DNA of 64,000 bases from Bin87 sp965220095 (lineage in GTDB: Bacteria; Chloroflexota; Dehalococcoidia; Lucifugimonadales; UBA3495), in assembly GCA_965220095.1 (NCBI GenBank), contig OZ244805.1, positions 3,286,001 to 3,350,000 of the forward strand, given 5' to 3'. Shown piece after piece: positions 8,184 to 14,822 of the stretch. Each line of letters begins with the position of its first letter. The first letter of the stretch is position 1. The notes beneath the pieces were generated by a model. It worked only from the letters and a program-made list of their open reading frames with translations. It was not told the origin of the DNA and made no database searches. Both the position numbers and the translations under genes were made by a program.

Positions 8184-9518
8184 ATGCTGCTCGCTAAACT
8201 GGACAACGCGATGATGGCCCGCCGCGCCGCCCGCGAAATTGCACCCGGAGCGGTGGTGGCCGTGGACAAGGGGCTGCCCCAATCGGTCCCCGAGGCGACG
8301 CCGCCAATGCTGGGCGCCTGGTTCTGGAACAATAATGGGACGCTGGGCGAGATCCCTTTGGGGGCGGCCGATGCGGCGGCGTTGGCGCGCAGTGGTTGCG
8401 TTGACCTCGCGCTGGTCAACGCGGCGCAGGTGAATATGCAAGGCGACTTTGCCGGGGTGTTGAACGCAGCGCACCCAGGTCTTTCGCCGCCGGGCAACGT
8501 GGTAGATCTGGCGGCCAGCGCACGCCGGGTCGTAGCCATGCTGCCTCACGCCGGCGGGGACGGTACGCCGAACCTCGTCGAATCTCTCTCGTCCCCAGCG
8601 GACGGGGTCGGTTGCGTCGATGCCATCGTTACTGACGCTGCATTTATTGAGATCAGGTCTGGCAAATTGGTGCTATCCGAGCTGGCTCCGGGTTGGACCG
8701 TGGCCGACGTCCAGGCCGTCACCGAGCCGGAGTTGTCGGTTTCGCCGTCGCTGCGGGAAATGGACTTTACGCCTCCCACCGGCCAGCCCGCCACCAAAGT
8801 TTACCCGGACGGAACCTCGGCCATAGCAGATTTGCCAGATGGCGGTACTGTATTCGTCGACGGTTTCGGCGGGCCGGGCGGGATGGCGCACTACTTGCTA
8901 ATTTCACTGCGGGACCTGGGCAGCCGCGCCCTTACGATTGTCAGCAATACGGCCGGCATCGCACGGGTGGTCAGTTTCGGCACCCCACCCGGCAAAACGG
9001 CCATCGACCACAGCGTGCTGATCGAGAATGGCCAGGTTGCCAAGGCGATCGCATCTTTCCCCGTTTCACCATCGGTGTCCCGCCCTTCAGAGTTTGAACT
9101 GGCCTACCGCCGCGGCGAGGTTGACCTGGAACTGGTGCCGCAGGGCACGCTGGCGGAGCGGTTGCGGGCCGGCGGCGCCGGTATCCCGGCGTTCTACACG
9201 CCCACCGGCGCCGGCACCCTGATCGGCGAGGGCAAAGAGCAGCGTACTATCGACGGCCGGCATTACATTCTCGAATACGGGTTGCGCGCCGACTACGCCA
9301 TAATCCGGGCCCATAAAGCTGATACTCTCGGTAACCTGGTGTACCGGGGGACGTCCCGAAATTTCAACGCCGTGATGGCCCCTGCGGCCCGGATCACGGT
9401 CGTAGAAGTCGACGAGATAGTTCAACCCGGTGAACTGGACCCGGAAGAAATTGTTACGCCGGGAGTTTTTGTGCAACGTATTGTGCTAAGGCCGGCCAGT
9501 TTCACCGGCTACGAATAA
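8184..9518 (+). CDS. CoA-transferase B-A fusion with a degenerate B domain
   Basis: 444 aa with two domains in the unusual order B-A. Residues about 1-195 resemble subunit B (PGWTVADVQAVTEPEL matches PGWTAADVQSVTGARL in the next gene). The catalytic HSESG region reads WNNNG, so the essential Glu is missing, and the following INAGGQ...GMAYFSS stretch is absent. Residues about 205-435 are a full subunit A (VFVDGFGG, VPQGTLAERLRAGGAG, ADYAIIRAHKADTLGNLVYRG). The A half could pair with the intact B at 9536 while the B-like half acts as a structural partner or holds a mock dimer with the A at 7491. The frame is intact throughout. Confidence 0.85.
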   Translation: MLLAKLDNAMMARRAAREIAPGAVVAVDKGLPQSVPEATPPMLGAWFWNNNGTLGEIPLGAADAAALARSGCVDLALVNAAQVNMQGDFAGVLNAAHPGLSPPGNVVDLAASARRVVAMLPHAGGDGTPNLVESLSSPADGVGCVDAIVTDAAFIEIRSGKLVLSELAPGWTVADVQAVTEPELSVSPSLREMDFTPPTGQPATKVYPDGTSAIADLPDGGTVFVDGFGGPGGMAHYLLISLRDLGSRALTIVSNTAGIARVVSFGTPPGKTAIDHSVLIENGQVAKAIASFPVSPSVSRPSEFELAYRRGEVDLELVPQGTLAERLRAGGAGIPAFYTPTGAGTLIGEGKEQRTIDGRHYILEYGLRADYAIIRAHKADTLGNLVYRGTSRNFNAVMAPAARITVVEVDEIVQPGELDPEEIVTPGVFVQRIVLRPASFTGYE

Positions 9519-9535
9519 TCGGAGACCGATGTTCC

Positions 9536-10207
9536 ATGACTGCTGAGAAAGAACGGCTGGACCGGGTCATCATCGCAATGCGCGTGGCGCGGGAACTGCC
9601 GCCCGGAGGCTACATCAACCTGGGCATTGGCATCCCCACGCTGGTGTCCATGTTCGTTGCCGACGATAGCGTCGTTTTTTATCACAGCGAAAGCGGGGTC
9701 CTGAACTGCGGCCCGCTCGCCGATGCGGGTTACGAAGACATTGACCTGATCAACGCCGGCGGTCAATTTTTGCAGCCGGTTCCGGGGATGGCGTATTTTT
9801 CATCCGCCGACGCCTTCGCCATGATTCGCGGCGGCCATGTGGATGTTACCGTGTTGGGCGCCCACCAGGTGTCGGCAACCGGCGACCTGGCCAACTGGAT
9901 GCTGCCCGAACGTGGAGTTGGTAATATCGGCGGTGCGATGGATCTGGCGGCGGGAGTCGGCAAGGTAATCGTGGCGATGGAACACAATGACCGCCAGGGC
10001 AATCCGAAAATCGTGGAGGAATGCGATTATCCGTTGACCGGCCGTGGTTGCGTGTCATTGGTTGCCACGGACGTTGCAGTGCTGGAACCCACTCCGGAGG
10101 GGATGGTGTTGCGGGAAGCAGCGCCGGGCTGGACGGCGGCAGACGTACAGTCGGTTACCGGCGCCAGGCTCATCATCCCCGATGTGGTGCGCGAGTACGA
10201 GGTTTAG
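9536..10207 (+). CDS. Family I CoA-transferase, subunit B (catalytic)
   Basis: 223 aa, a normal length for subunit B. The active-site motif HSESGVLNCGP near residues 45-55 contains the Glu that forms the enzyme-CoA thioester. GIGIPTLVS, the INAGGQFLQPVPGM stretch, GAHQVSATGDLANW and PGWTAADVQSVTGARL complete the family pattern. It closes the A / B-A / B gene set and supplies the only recognisable catalytic Glu among them. A MITE-like element begins at its stop codon (TAG 10205-10207). Confidence 0.92.
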   Translation: MTAEKERLDRVIIAMRVARELPPGGYINLGIGIPTLVSMFVADDSVVFYHSESGVLNCGPLADAGYEDIDLINAGGQFLQPVPGMAYFSSADAFAMIRGGHVDVTVLGAHQVSATGDLANWMLPERGVGNIGGAMDLAAGVGKVIVAMEHNDRQGNPKIVEECDYPLTGRGCVSLVATDVAVLEPTPEGMVLREAAPGWTAADVQSVTGARLIIPDVVREYEV

Positions 10208-10345
10208 AAACTATCTCAAAACTGGCGGCCCACCCACCCGTACCGGCGGCCCGCCCACCCGTCATTCCCGCGCCGGCGGGAATCCACGACTCACCCTGTC
10301 TGCGATCTGACTTTTGGAGAGCATGGCGGGTTTTGAGATAGTTTC
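10207..10345. mobile_element. MITE-like element with 16-bp terminal inverted repeats
   Basis: GAAACTATCTCAAAAC (10207-10222) and its exact reverse complement (10330-10345) bound a 139-bp non-coding segment. TTA flanks it on both sides (10204-10206 and 10346-10348), a possible target duplication. Inside lie a 21-bp imperfect direct repeat beginning GGCGGCCC and a palindromic unit ATTCCCGC/GCGGGAAT. No transposase is present, so movement would need one in trans. The left end supplies the last base of the B-subunit stop codon. Confidence 0.7.
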
Positions 10346-10447
10346 TTAGCGATACTCCAACCGTGATAAAGTTGGAAAACGCGCCACGGCTGACCCAGAA
10401 ACCGGGGATAGCCGAAGCGAAATTTCGCCACCAATAGGAGTGCCGGG

Positions 10448-10825
10448 ATGACCACGTTTGCAACTACCGTTCGCGTCGGCAACCCCAATGGGGGAGACCT
10501 TATTGAGGTAGAGGCGCTGGTCGACACCGGAGCATCAGATTCTATGTTCCCTTCGTCGTTGCTGGAGCATCTGCATTTGGATCCCCGCTCTTCGGTTGAC
10601 TATGTTCTTGCTGATGGCAGCGAAGTGCAATACGGACGAGGACAGGCCGTCATCAGCATCGATAGCCGGGAAGGAATTTGCCCGGTGATTTTCGGACCGC
10701 AGGGCGATGACAATTGCCTTATCGGCGCAACTACCCTTCAGATTTTGATGTTCGCAGTGGACCCGCCCAACGAAGTCTTGATACCAACCAGCCGAGCCAG
10801 GCTTGGCTATGGCGGCAAGCTGTAG
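10448..10825 (+). CDS. Retropepsin-like aspartic protease family protein
   Basis: 125 aa, the length of one retropepsin-type (clan AA) domain, which works as a homodimer. The catalytic motif is LVDTGASDSMFP with Asp 26. The later NCLIGATTLQIL matches the hydrophobic-Gly flap/end motif of bacterial single-domain members. No signal peptide or membrane anchor is present. AGGAG at 10435-10439 sets the ATG. Function in bacteria is poorly known; many lie near mobile DNA, and here a MITE precedes it and a repeat-rich patch follows. Confidence 0.8.
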   Translation: MTTFATTVRVGNPNGGDLIEVEALVDTGASDSMFPSSLLEHLHLDPRSSVDYVLADGSEVQYGRGQAVISIDSREGICPVIFGPQGDDNCLIGATTLQILMFAVDPPNEVLIPTSRARLGYGGKL

Positions 10826-10893
10826 TGAACTGCGTGGTAGAGATGCACGCCAGTTTAGGGGGAGAGAGGAGCATCAACCAGATTAATCTGTCG

Positions 10894-10988
10894 TTGCGAG
10901 CGCAGCGTGGCAATTTCGCTCCCTCCCCCTCGATGGGAGAGGGTTAGGGAGAGGGTGAAAATCCCATCCGTATCCTGTCTATCCTGTC
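10894..10988. repeat. Cluster of dispersed-type intergenic repeats
   Basis: Three short elements lie side by side: TTGCGAGCGCAGCGTGGCAA with inverted TTGC/GCAA ends, a C-rich/G-rich palindrome at 10921-10945, and two copies of TATCCTGTC at 10971-10988. None codes for protein. Confidence 0.5.
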
Positions 10989-11060
10989 CATCCATGCCAA
11001 TTACTCTGCGTAGCATATAGACGTAGCACAAAGTGGATACGCGCGAGCGCCATTCCCCCT

Positions 11061-11090
11061 TTGACCGTAACAGAACATTAGTGCTATATT
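11061..11090 (+). promoter_or_regulatory. Sigma-70-like promoter with extended -10
   Basis: TTGACC (11061-11066), an 18-base spacer ending in TGC, and TATATT (11085-11090). Transcription would start near 11097, 39 bases before the long inverted repeat and about 370 bases before the nearest ORF. That distance makes a non-coding transcript plausible. Confidence 0.55.
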
Positions 11091-11135
11091 GTCCCCGTCG
11101 GGCAATCACCATCCATCCGCATCACCCCCGCCAGA

Positions 11136-11346
11136 GGTTTCAGGTCTCACGGCCAACCCCATCAGCTCAAAATCGCAAACTCGGCTTCTCGTCGCCCCGG
11201 TGCGGCTCCTCTCAACCGTCCGGTCGACCCGCCCAGCGTCTATTCCCTAACGCTCGCGCTGCGTCTGTCTACACACGCAGGTCGCGTCAACCAGGGTGCC
11301 AAACCTTGCGTAACCATCGGCCGTACTGCTGATTAGACCTGAAACC
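11136..11346 (+). ncRNA. Candidate structured non-coding RNA (or MITE) closed by a perfect 12-bp inverted repeat
   Basis: GGTTTCAGGTCT (11136-11147) is exactly complementary to AGACCTGAAACC (11335-11346). Inside are further complementary pairs: ATCAGC 11161-11166 with GCTGAT 11328-11333, ACGGCC 11149-11154 with GGCCGT 11319-11324, and CGCAA 11174-11178 with TTGCG 11306-11310. A strong local hairpin CTGCGT...ACGCAG stands around 11269-11280. The ATCAGC and ACGGCC helices cross, so they would be alternatives or a pseudoknot. A promoter lies just upstream. No TA-type duplication is seen at the ends, which argues mildly against a transposon. No known RNA family was recognised; tmRNA, RNase P and SRP hallmarks are absent. 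Confidence 0.35.
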
Positions 11347-11411
11347 CCCAACGTACACTCTCCACCCAACCTTCCCGCCCGACACCAAATCGCCCCACCC
11401 CTTCAGCAATG

Positions 11412-11447
11412 CTCAAACGCCCGATACTCAAACGCCCGATACTCAAA
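11412..11447. repeat. 15-bp tandem repeat (2.4 copies)
   Basis: CTCAAACGCCCGATA at 11412-11426 and 11427-11441, then CTCAAA. It ends at the AAAGGAG that serves as the ribosome-binding site of the next ORF. Confidence 0.85.
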
Positions 11448-11463
11448 GGAGACCAATCGGAAT

Positions 11464-12060
11464 ATGGGAACCGTTCCCCACCATCAAGAACGCAGCCAGC
11501 GCTACCTGACCCAGGCCCGCGCCCACATCGACGCCGCTATCCGCAACCCCTCCGTCCCTGATGACGCCCGCTGCGCTGCCGCCGCCGTCGCCCTGCGCCG
11601 CGCCGCCAGCCACGCCGTAACCGCCGCCGCCGTACACTCGCACCGTGGCCATCGCTCCCGACGCCGCCTCAGCAACGTCCTCATCGACCTGGCCTTCCAG
11701 CGCAAAATCGGCTTGGCCCAAATCCGCGTTTTTCAGCGACTCCACCGCCTCGCCCCCGGACCTACGGGAGCTCCCAGATCCGCCGGGAAATCTGTCACGC
11801 CCACCCGCCGGGCCCTGCGCGCCGAGTACCGCCGCGTCGTCCGCTTGGTCGACGCCCTGGCCACAGCCATCGCCGGCCAGCCCAACCCCCTCACGTTGGA
11901 ACAGGCCGTCGCCCTCGCCGCTGCCAGCCCGCCGCCCCCCTGCAACGCCGCCTTGGCCCCTCTCGACTACCTCGATGATCAGAGCCATCCCTTCGACGTC
12001 AACTGCGAAGGCTGTCGCATCCACTACCACGGCCCCATCCCTCCCCCGGGCCCCTTCTAA
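11464..12060 (+). CDS. Hypothetical protein, helical and Arg/Ala-rich
   Basis: 198 aa, not recognised. AAGGAG (11447-11452) precedes the ATG, somewhat far. Residues 8-100 look like amphipathic helices (RYLTQARAHIDAAIR, AAVALRRAASHAVTAAAV), then a Pro/Gly linker and a second helical part. The Cys-poor protein ends with CEGCRIHYHG and a Pro-rich tail. RRAASH fits an R-x4-H spacing as in HEPN RNases, but this is weak evidence. The coding strand is markedly C-rich, unlike its neighbours, and other frames also stay open here (a 208-codon minus frame rich in Gly/Val), so coding status is not certain. It may be acquired DNA. Confidence 0.5.
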   Translation: MGTVPHHQERSQRYLTQARAHIDAAIRNPSVPDDARCAAAAVALRRAASHAVTAAAVHSHRGHRSRRRLSNVLIDLAFQRKIGLAQIRVFQRLHRLAPGPTGAPRSAGKSVTPTRRALRAEYRRVVRLVDALATAIAGQPNPLTLEQAVALAAASPPPPCNAALAPLDYLDDQSHPFDVNCEGCRIHYHGPIPPPGPF

Positions 12061-12092
12061 CCACCTCACAACCCTGCGCCACGGGATTGCAA

Positions 12093-12121
12093 TTGACTTG
12101 CCCGGAGTAGAGTGTTACAGT
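12093..12121 (+). promoter_or_regulatory. Promoter of the thiamine operon
   Basis: TTGACT (12093-12098), a 17-base spacer and TACAGT (12116-12121) lie about 30 bases before the TPP riboswitch, the expected geometry. Confidence 0.6.
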
Positions 12122-12151
12122 CAACCAACAATCGAATCTCTCACGCAATTC

Positions 12152-12245
12152 TGGCGGGAGCTTGGGTAAACCAGGCTGAGAGGGCGGCCAAATTCGTCGC
12201 CGACCGTCTGTACCGGATCCGGGTAATGCCGGCGCAGGGACAGCA
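12152..12245 (+). ncRNA. TPP riboswitch (THI element)
   Basis: The conserved core is present: CTGAGA at 12176-12181 (pyrimidine-binding arm) and ACCGGATCCGGGTAATGCC (12212-12230) running into GGCGCAGGGA (12231-12240), the pyrophosphate-binding arm. It precedes thiG-thiE-thiS by about 110 bases. By family, TPP binding to the leader RNA represses thiamine synthesis. Confidence 0.95.
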
Positions 12246-12260
12246 CGCAAGGTGTAAACT

Positions 12261-12290
12261 AAACCGCCAGGCCCGCTAGCCTGGCGGTTT
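12261..12290 (+). terminator. Riboswitch expression-platform hairpin
   Basis: AAACCGCCAGG (12261-12271) pairs perfectly with CCTGGCGGTTT (12280-12290) around an 8-base loop, followed by GCATTC rather than a long T-run. It stands between the TPP aptamer and the thiG RBS and is probably the regulated terminator, although the weak T-run leaves a translational or Rho-linked mode open. Confidence 0.65.
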
Positions 12291-12355
12291 GCATTCAGGA
12301 TTCTATGGGCAAAGGCCGACCCATTCGGGTGGCACATGATAGGAGAGTGGCAGCG

Positions 12356-13144
12356 ATGACCGATGAATTGATGATAGGGGGAGTAGCCTTTCACTCTCGG
12401 CTGATTGTCGGCACTGGACGGCATCGAACCATGCAGGACATGGTCGATTCGCTGGAGGCGTCCGGAACGCAGATGGTTACGGTTGCCATACGCCGACTGG
12501 ATCTGGACAATCCGGAAGAGAAAACGATTCTGGACTACGTGGACTGGGGCAAGTACCAAATACTACCCAATACAGCGGGTTGCCGCTCCGTAGAAGAAGC
12601 CCTGTTCGTAGCCCGGTTGGGCCGGGAAGTAACCCAGACCGATTTCGTGAAGTTGGAAGTTATTCCGGATGCCAAGTATCTTTTCCCGGACCCCAACGGC
12701 ACATTGGAAGCGGCGCGACAACTAGTGAAGGAAGGCTTCAAAGTTCTGCCTTACATCCACGCTGATCCCGTTCTGGCCAAGAACCTGGAGGAAGTGGGCT
12801 GCGTTACGGTGATGCCGTTGGGTTCAGCCATCGGTTCCGGGCAGGGCATCCATACCGGGGAAGAAATCCGGATCATTCTGGAGAACGCCAACATCCCCGT
12901 GGTGGTTGACGCCGGGTTGGCCGTGCCCTCAGACGCCTCCAAGGCTATGGAGATGGGCGCCCACGCGGTGCTGGTTAATACTGCCATCGCGCAGGCGCAG
13001 GATCCGTCGTTGATGGCTGATGCCTTCCGCAAGGGCGTTGAAGCGGGTCGTCAGGCGTATCTGGCGGGTCGCATTCCGGTGCGAACCGAGGCGATCGCCA
13101 GCAGTCCGCCCACGGACGTGCCCGAACCAGTTTTGGCCGATTAG
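12356..13144 (+). CDS. thiG: Thiazole synthase ThiG
   Basis: 262 aa TIM-barrel enzyme that makes thiazole phosphate from deoxyxylulose 5-phosphate, dehydroglycine or glycine imine, and ThiS thiocarboxylate. Family motifs: SRLIVGTGRH, VTVAIRRLDL, LPNTAGCRSVEEA and TDFVKLEVIPD (the Lys forms the substrate imine). VMPLGSAIGSGQGI (phosphate site) and VVDAGLAVPSDASKAMEMGA follow. The ATG at 12356 follows AGGAGAG (12341-12347) at 8 bases; a GTG/ATG further upstream is less good. First gene of the riboswitch operon; thiE begins 13 bases after it. Confidence 0.96.
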   Translation: MTDELMIGGVAFHSRLIVGTGRHRTMQDMVDSLEASGTQMVTVAIRRLDLDNPEEKTILDYVDWGKYQILPNTAGCRSVEEALFVARLGREVTQTDFVKLEVIPDAKYLFPDPNGTLEAARQLVKEGFKVLPYIHADPVLAKNLEEVGCVTVMPLGSAIGSGQGIHTGEEIRIILENANIPVVVDAGLAVPSDASKAMEMGAHAVLVNTAIAQAQDPSLMADAFRKGVEAGRQAYLAGRIPVRTEAIASSPPTDVPEPVLAD

Positions 13145-13157
13145 TTGGTGGTTCCCC

Positions 13158-13871
13158 ATGCCTGCGGCCTTGCCGTATCCCTGCCTGTGCCTGGTAACTG
13201 ACCGGGGAGTTTGCCCAGCGGACGAGATTCCAGGGCGCGTGTCGGCTGCCATCGCGGGCGGCGTGGACATGGTGCAGCTGCGCGACAAGGAATTGCCGGG
13301 CAGTGTGATTCTGGACTTGGCCGTTGCACTGCGCCGCGTTTGCGATGACCACGCCCTGCTGTTGGTTAACGAACGTGCTGATGTGGCCGTAGCCAGTCGG
13401 GCCGAAGGTGTGCAGCTGGGAGAACTGGCAATGCCTACCGAGTCAATTCGGCCCGTGGTTGGCTACCAGGCTTTGATTGGCCGTTCCGTGCATTCCGTCG
13501 GAAGCGCTATCCACGGCGCCGAGGGCGGCGCAGATTTTCTGCTCGTCGGCACCATGTTCGCCACGCGGTCGCATCCGGGTGAAGAACCGTCCGGACCCGG
13601 TTTGTTGAATCGTATCCGGGCCGGCGGCGTGCAGTTGCCGCTATTGGGTATCGGCGGGATCACCAGCGGCAACGTGTATGACGTGATGTTGGCTGGCGCC
13701 CACGGGGTAGCCGTCATCACCAGTGTGTTGGCCAGCGCCGATCCGCAAGCGGCGGCCCAGAGTCTGAAATCCGCCATGCTGGACGCCATCTCGAATGAAG
13801 GCGATCCCGGTCCGCGGTCATTCACGGCCAATCAGCCCAGCAACAACAGGCCCAGCAACGACAGGAGGTGA
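13158..13871 (+). CDS. thiE: Thiamine-phosphate synthase ThiE
   Basis: 237 aa. Joins HMP-diphosphate and thiazole phosphate to thiamine phosphate. Seen: LCLVTDRGVCP start, GVDMVQLRDKEL (diphosphate-binding region), LLVNERADVAVASRAEGVQLGE, GRSVHSV, DFLLVGTMFATRSHPGEEPSGPG and LPLLGIGGITSGN. The C terminus carries a dispensable-looking tail ending PSNNR-PSNDR-R, encoded by a 15-bp tandem duplication (13836-13865). That duplication also creates the AGGAGG site for thiS. No strong ribosome-binding site precedes ATG 13158, so it may be coupled to thiG. Confidence 0.94.
   Translation: MPAALPYPCLCLVTDRGVCPADEIPGRVSAAIAGGVDMVQLRDKELPGSVILDLAVALRRVCDDHALLLVNERADVAVASRAEGVQLGELAMPTESIRPVVGYQALIGRSVHSVGSAIHGAEGGADFLLVGTMFATRSHPGEEPSGPGLLNRIRAGGVQLPLLGIGGITSGNVYDVMLAGAHGVAVITSVLASADPQAAAQSLKSAMLDAISNEGDPGPRSFTANQPSNNRPSNDRR
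13836..13865. repeat. 15-bp tandem duplication at the end of thiE
   Basis: CCCAGCAACAACAGG and CCCAGCAACGACAGG lie head to tail (one difference). The second copy contributes the start of AGGAGGTGA, the ribosome-binding site of thiS, and both encode a PSN(N/D)R repeat in ThiE. Confidence 0.85.
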
Positions 13872-13881
13872 CCGGTCGGCA

Positions 13882-14085
13882 ATGATTACTCTGAAAGTAA
13901 ACGGCAAACCCAGGGAAATTTTGGACGGATTGGACCTGCAGTCTTACCTCACCACCATCGACGTCAATATGCGGTTCATCGCGGTGGGCTACAACGGGCA
14001 GGTAATCCGTAAAGAGGACTTCATTGGCCTGCACCTGCACGAGGGCGATGCCCTGGAGATAGTGCGGCCAGTCGGCGGCGGTTAG
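13882..14085 (+). CDS. thiS: Sulfur carrier protein ThiS
   Basis: 67 aa ubiquitin-fold carrier. It starts MITLKVNGKPREI and ends DALEIVRPVGGG; the terminal Gly-Gly is activated to a thiocarboxylate and gives sulfur to ThiG. The family usually ends exactly in GG; here there are three glycines. AGGAGGTGA (13863-13871) overlaps the thiE stop and sets the start, so thiE and thiS are translationally linked. No thiF or thiH is next to it. Confidence 0.93.
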   Translation: MITLKVNGKPREILDGLDLQSYLTTIDVNMRFIAVGYNGQVIRKEDFIGLHLHEGDALEIVRPVGGG

Positions 14086-14089
14086 CCGG

Positions 14090-14362
14090 ATGGCGCAAAA
14101 CCCCGAGCACGCAGAAGCCGCGTTAGACCGAGTATTGCTGGGGGTGGCGGATGCTCATCCCGAGCAGGTGGCGGGCTGGATGCGCAACGAACCAGGCCAG
14201 TGGGGGTTTCTGGCTGGCCAGGCGATACTAGCGGTTCGACAACTTGTAGACCGCCGCCTGGAAGACCCGGAACGCCGTTGGGTTTGGCACCGAATGTGGG
14301 TAGTGTTGCAGAACCGCAGATGGCGGGAACAGATTGAGCCAACCGGTACCGAGCCGGACTGA
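14090..14362 (+). CDS. Hypothetical protein in the thiamine operon
   Basis: 90 aa, unrecognised. It begins 4 bases after the thiS stop and reads in the same direction. The protein is Trp-rich (six Trp) and charged, with predicted helices (AEAALDRVLLGVADAHPEQVAGW, LAGQAILAVRQLVDRRLE) and no membrane span or signal. Tight linkage to thiS implies co-transcription, not necessarily a thiamine role. Confidence 0.65.
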   Translation: MAQNPEHAEAALDRVLLGVADAHPEQVAGWMRNEPGQWGFLAGQAILAVRQLVDRRLEDPERRWVWHRMWVVLQNRRWREQIEPTGTEPD

Positions 14363-14399
14363 TCGCCGTCCCCGCAGATTCGCGTGGTTGTAACCCGCC

Positions 14400-14792
14400 T
14401 CATCCAATTACGGCGATGGATTCTATCTCCACGTAGTAAGCCGGGTTTGCCAACTCGCTTACCACCAGCAATGTGCTGGTAGGCGGATTGCTGGCGAACA
14501 ACTCACCACGGACGGCGCGCACCGCTGCCGCGTGTTCGATACCTGTTACGTAGGTAGTGGTTTTCACGATGTCGGACAGGCTACCTCCGGCGGCCTTTAT
14601 GGCAACATCAATGTTGCGCCAAATCTGCCGAGTCTGCGCTTCGGCGTCTCCGGCCCCAACGACATTCCCGTTGGCGTCTTGTGCCACCATGCCAGCGATA
14701 TACACGGTGTTGCCGGCTTTGACGACTGCGGTGAATCCGGACGGGGATGGGTCATTGACTCCGCTGGGATTGATGTAGGTTTTTTCGGGCAT
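14400..14792 (-). CDS. RidA family (YjgF/UK114) enamine/imine deaminase-like protein
   Basis: 130 aa, the usual RidA length (trimeric). The family removes reactive enamines/imines formed by PLP enzymes. Seen: VKAGNTVYIAGMVAQDANG, then QIWRNIDVAIKAAGGSLSDIVKTTTYVTG and TSTLLVVSELANPAYYVEIESIAV. The Arg usually found in the R-x-x-V...E active-site region of archetypal RidA is not obvious, so this is probably a RidA subfamily other than the canonical one. AAAGGAG before ATG 14792 sets the start. Confidence 0.88.
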   Translation of the reverse strand: MPEKTYINPSGVNDPSPSGFTAVVKAGNTVYIAGMVAQDANGNVVGAGDAEAQTRQIWRNIDVAIKAAGGSLSDIVKTTTYVTGIEHAAAVRAVRGELFASNPPTSTLLVVSELANPAYYVEIESIAVIG

Positions 14793-14822
14793 GGTGGTAC
14801 TCCTTTGGCAATGTCGTGCGAA

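Larger units (their letters stand above)
10826..11463. other. Repeat-rich intergenic region with promoter and long inverted repeat
   Basis: This 638-bp stretch has no convincing ORF. From left to right it holds TTGC-GAGCGCAGCGTG-GCAA (10894-10913), a CCCTCCCCC/GGGAGAGGG palindrome (10921-10945) and a tandem TATCCTGTC x2 (10971-10988). A sigma-70-like promoter (11061-11090), a 12-bp perfect inverted repeat enclosing 11136-11346 and a 15-bp tandem repeat (11412-11447) follow. The first three resemble dispersed intergenic repeats seen in many environmental genomes. Confidence 0.6.

Noticed and set aside
11136..11346. tmRNA, RNase P RNA or SRP RNA identity for the inverted-repeat segment
   Set aside because: No TPsiC arm with CCA end, no GAGGAAAGUC-like core and no SRP tetraloop helix were seen.
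11443..12069. 208-codon minus-strand frame (Gly/Val-rich) and an overlapping plus frame from 11645
   Set aside because: Both look like reflections of the C-rich composition. The plus frame at 11464 has a better RBS and more protein-like helices, though certainty is limited.
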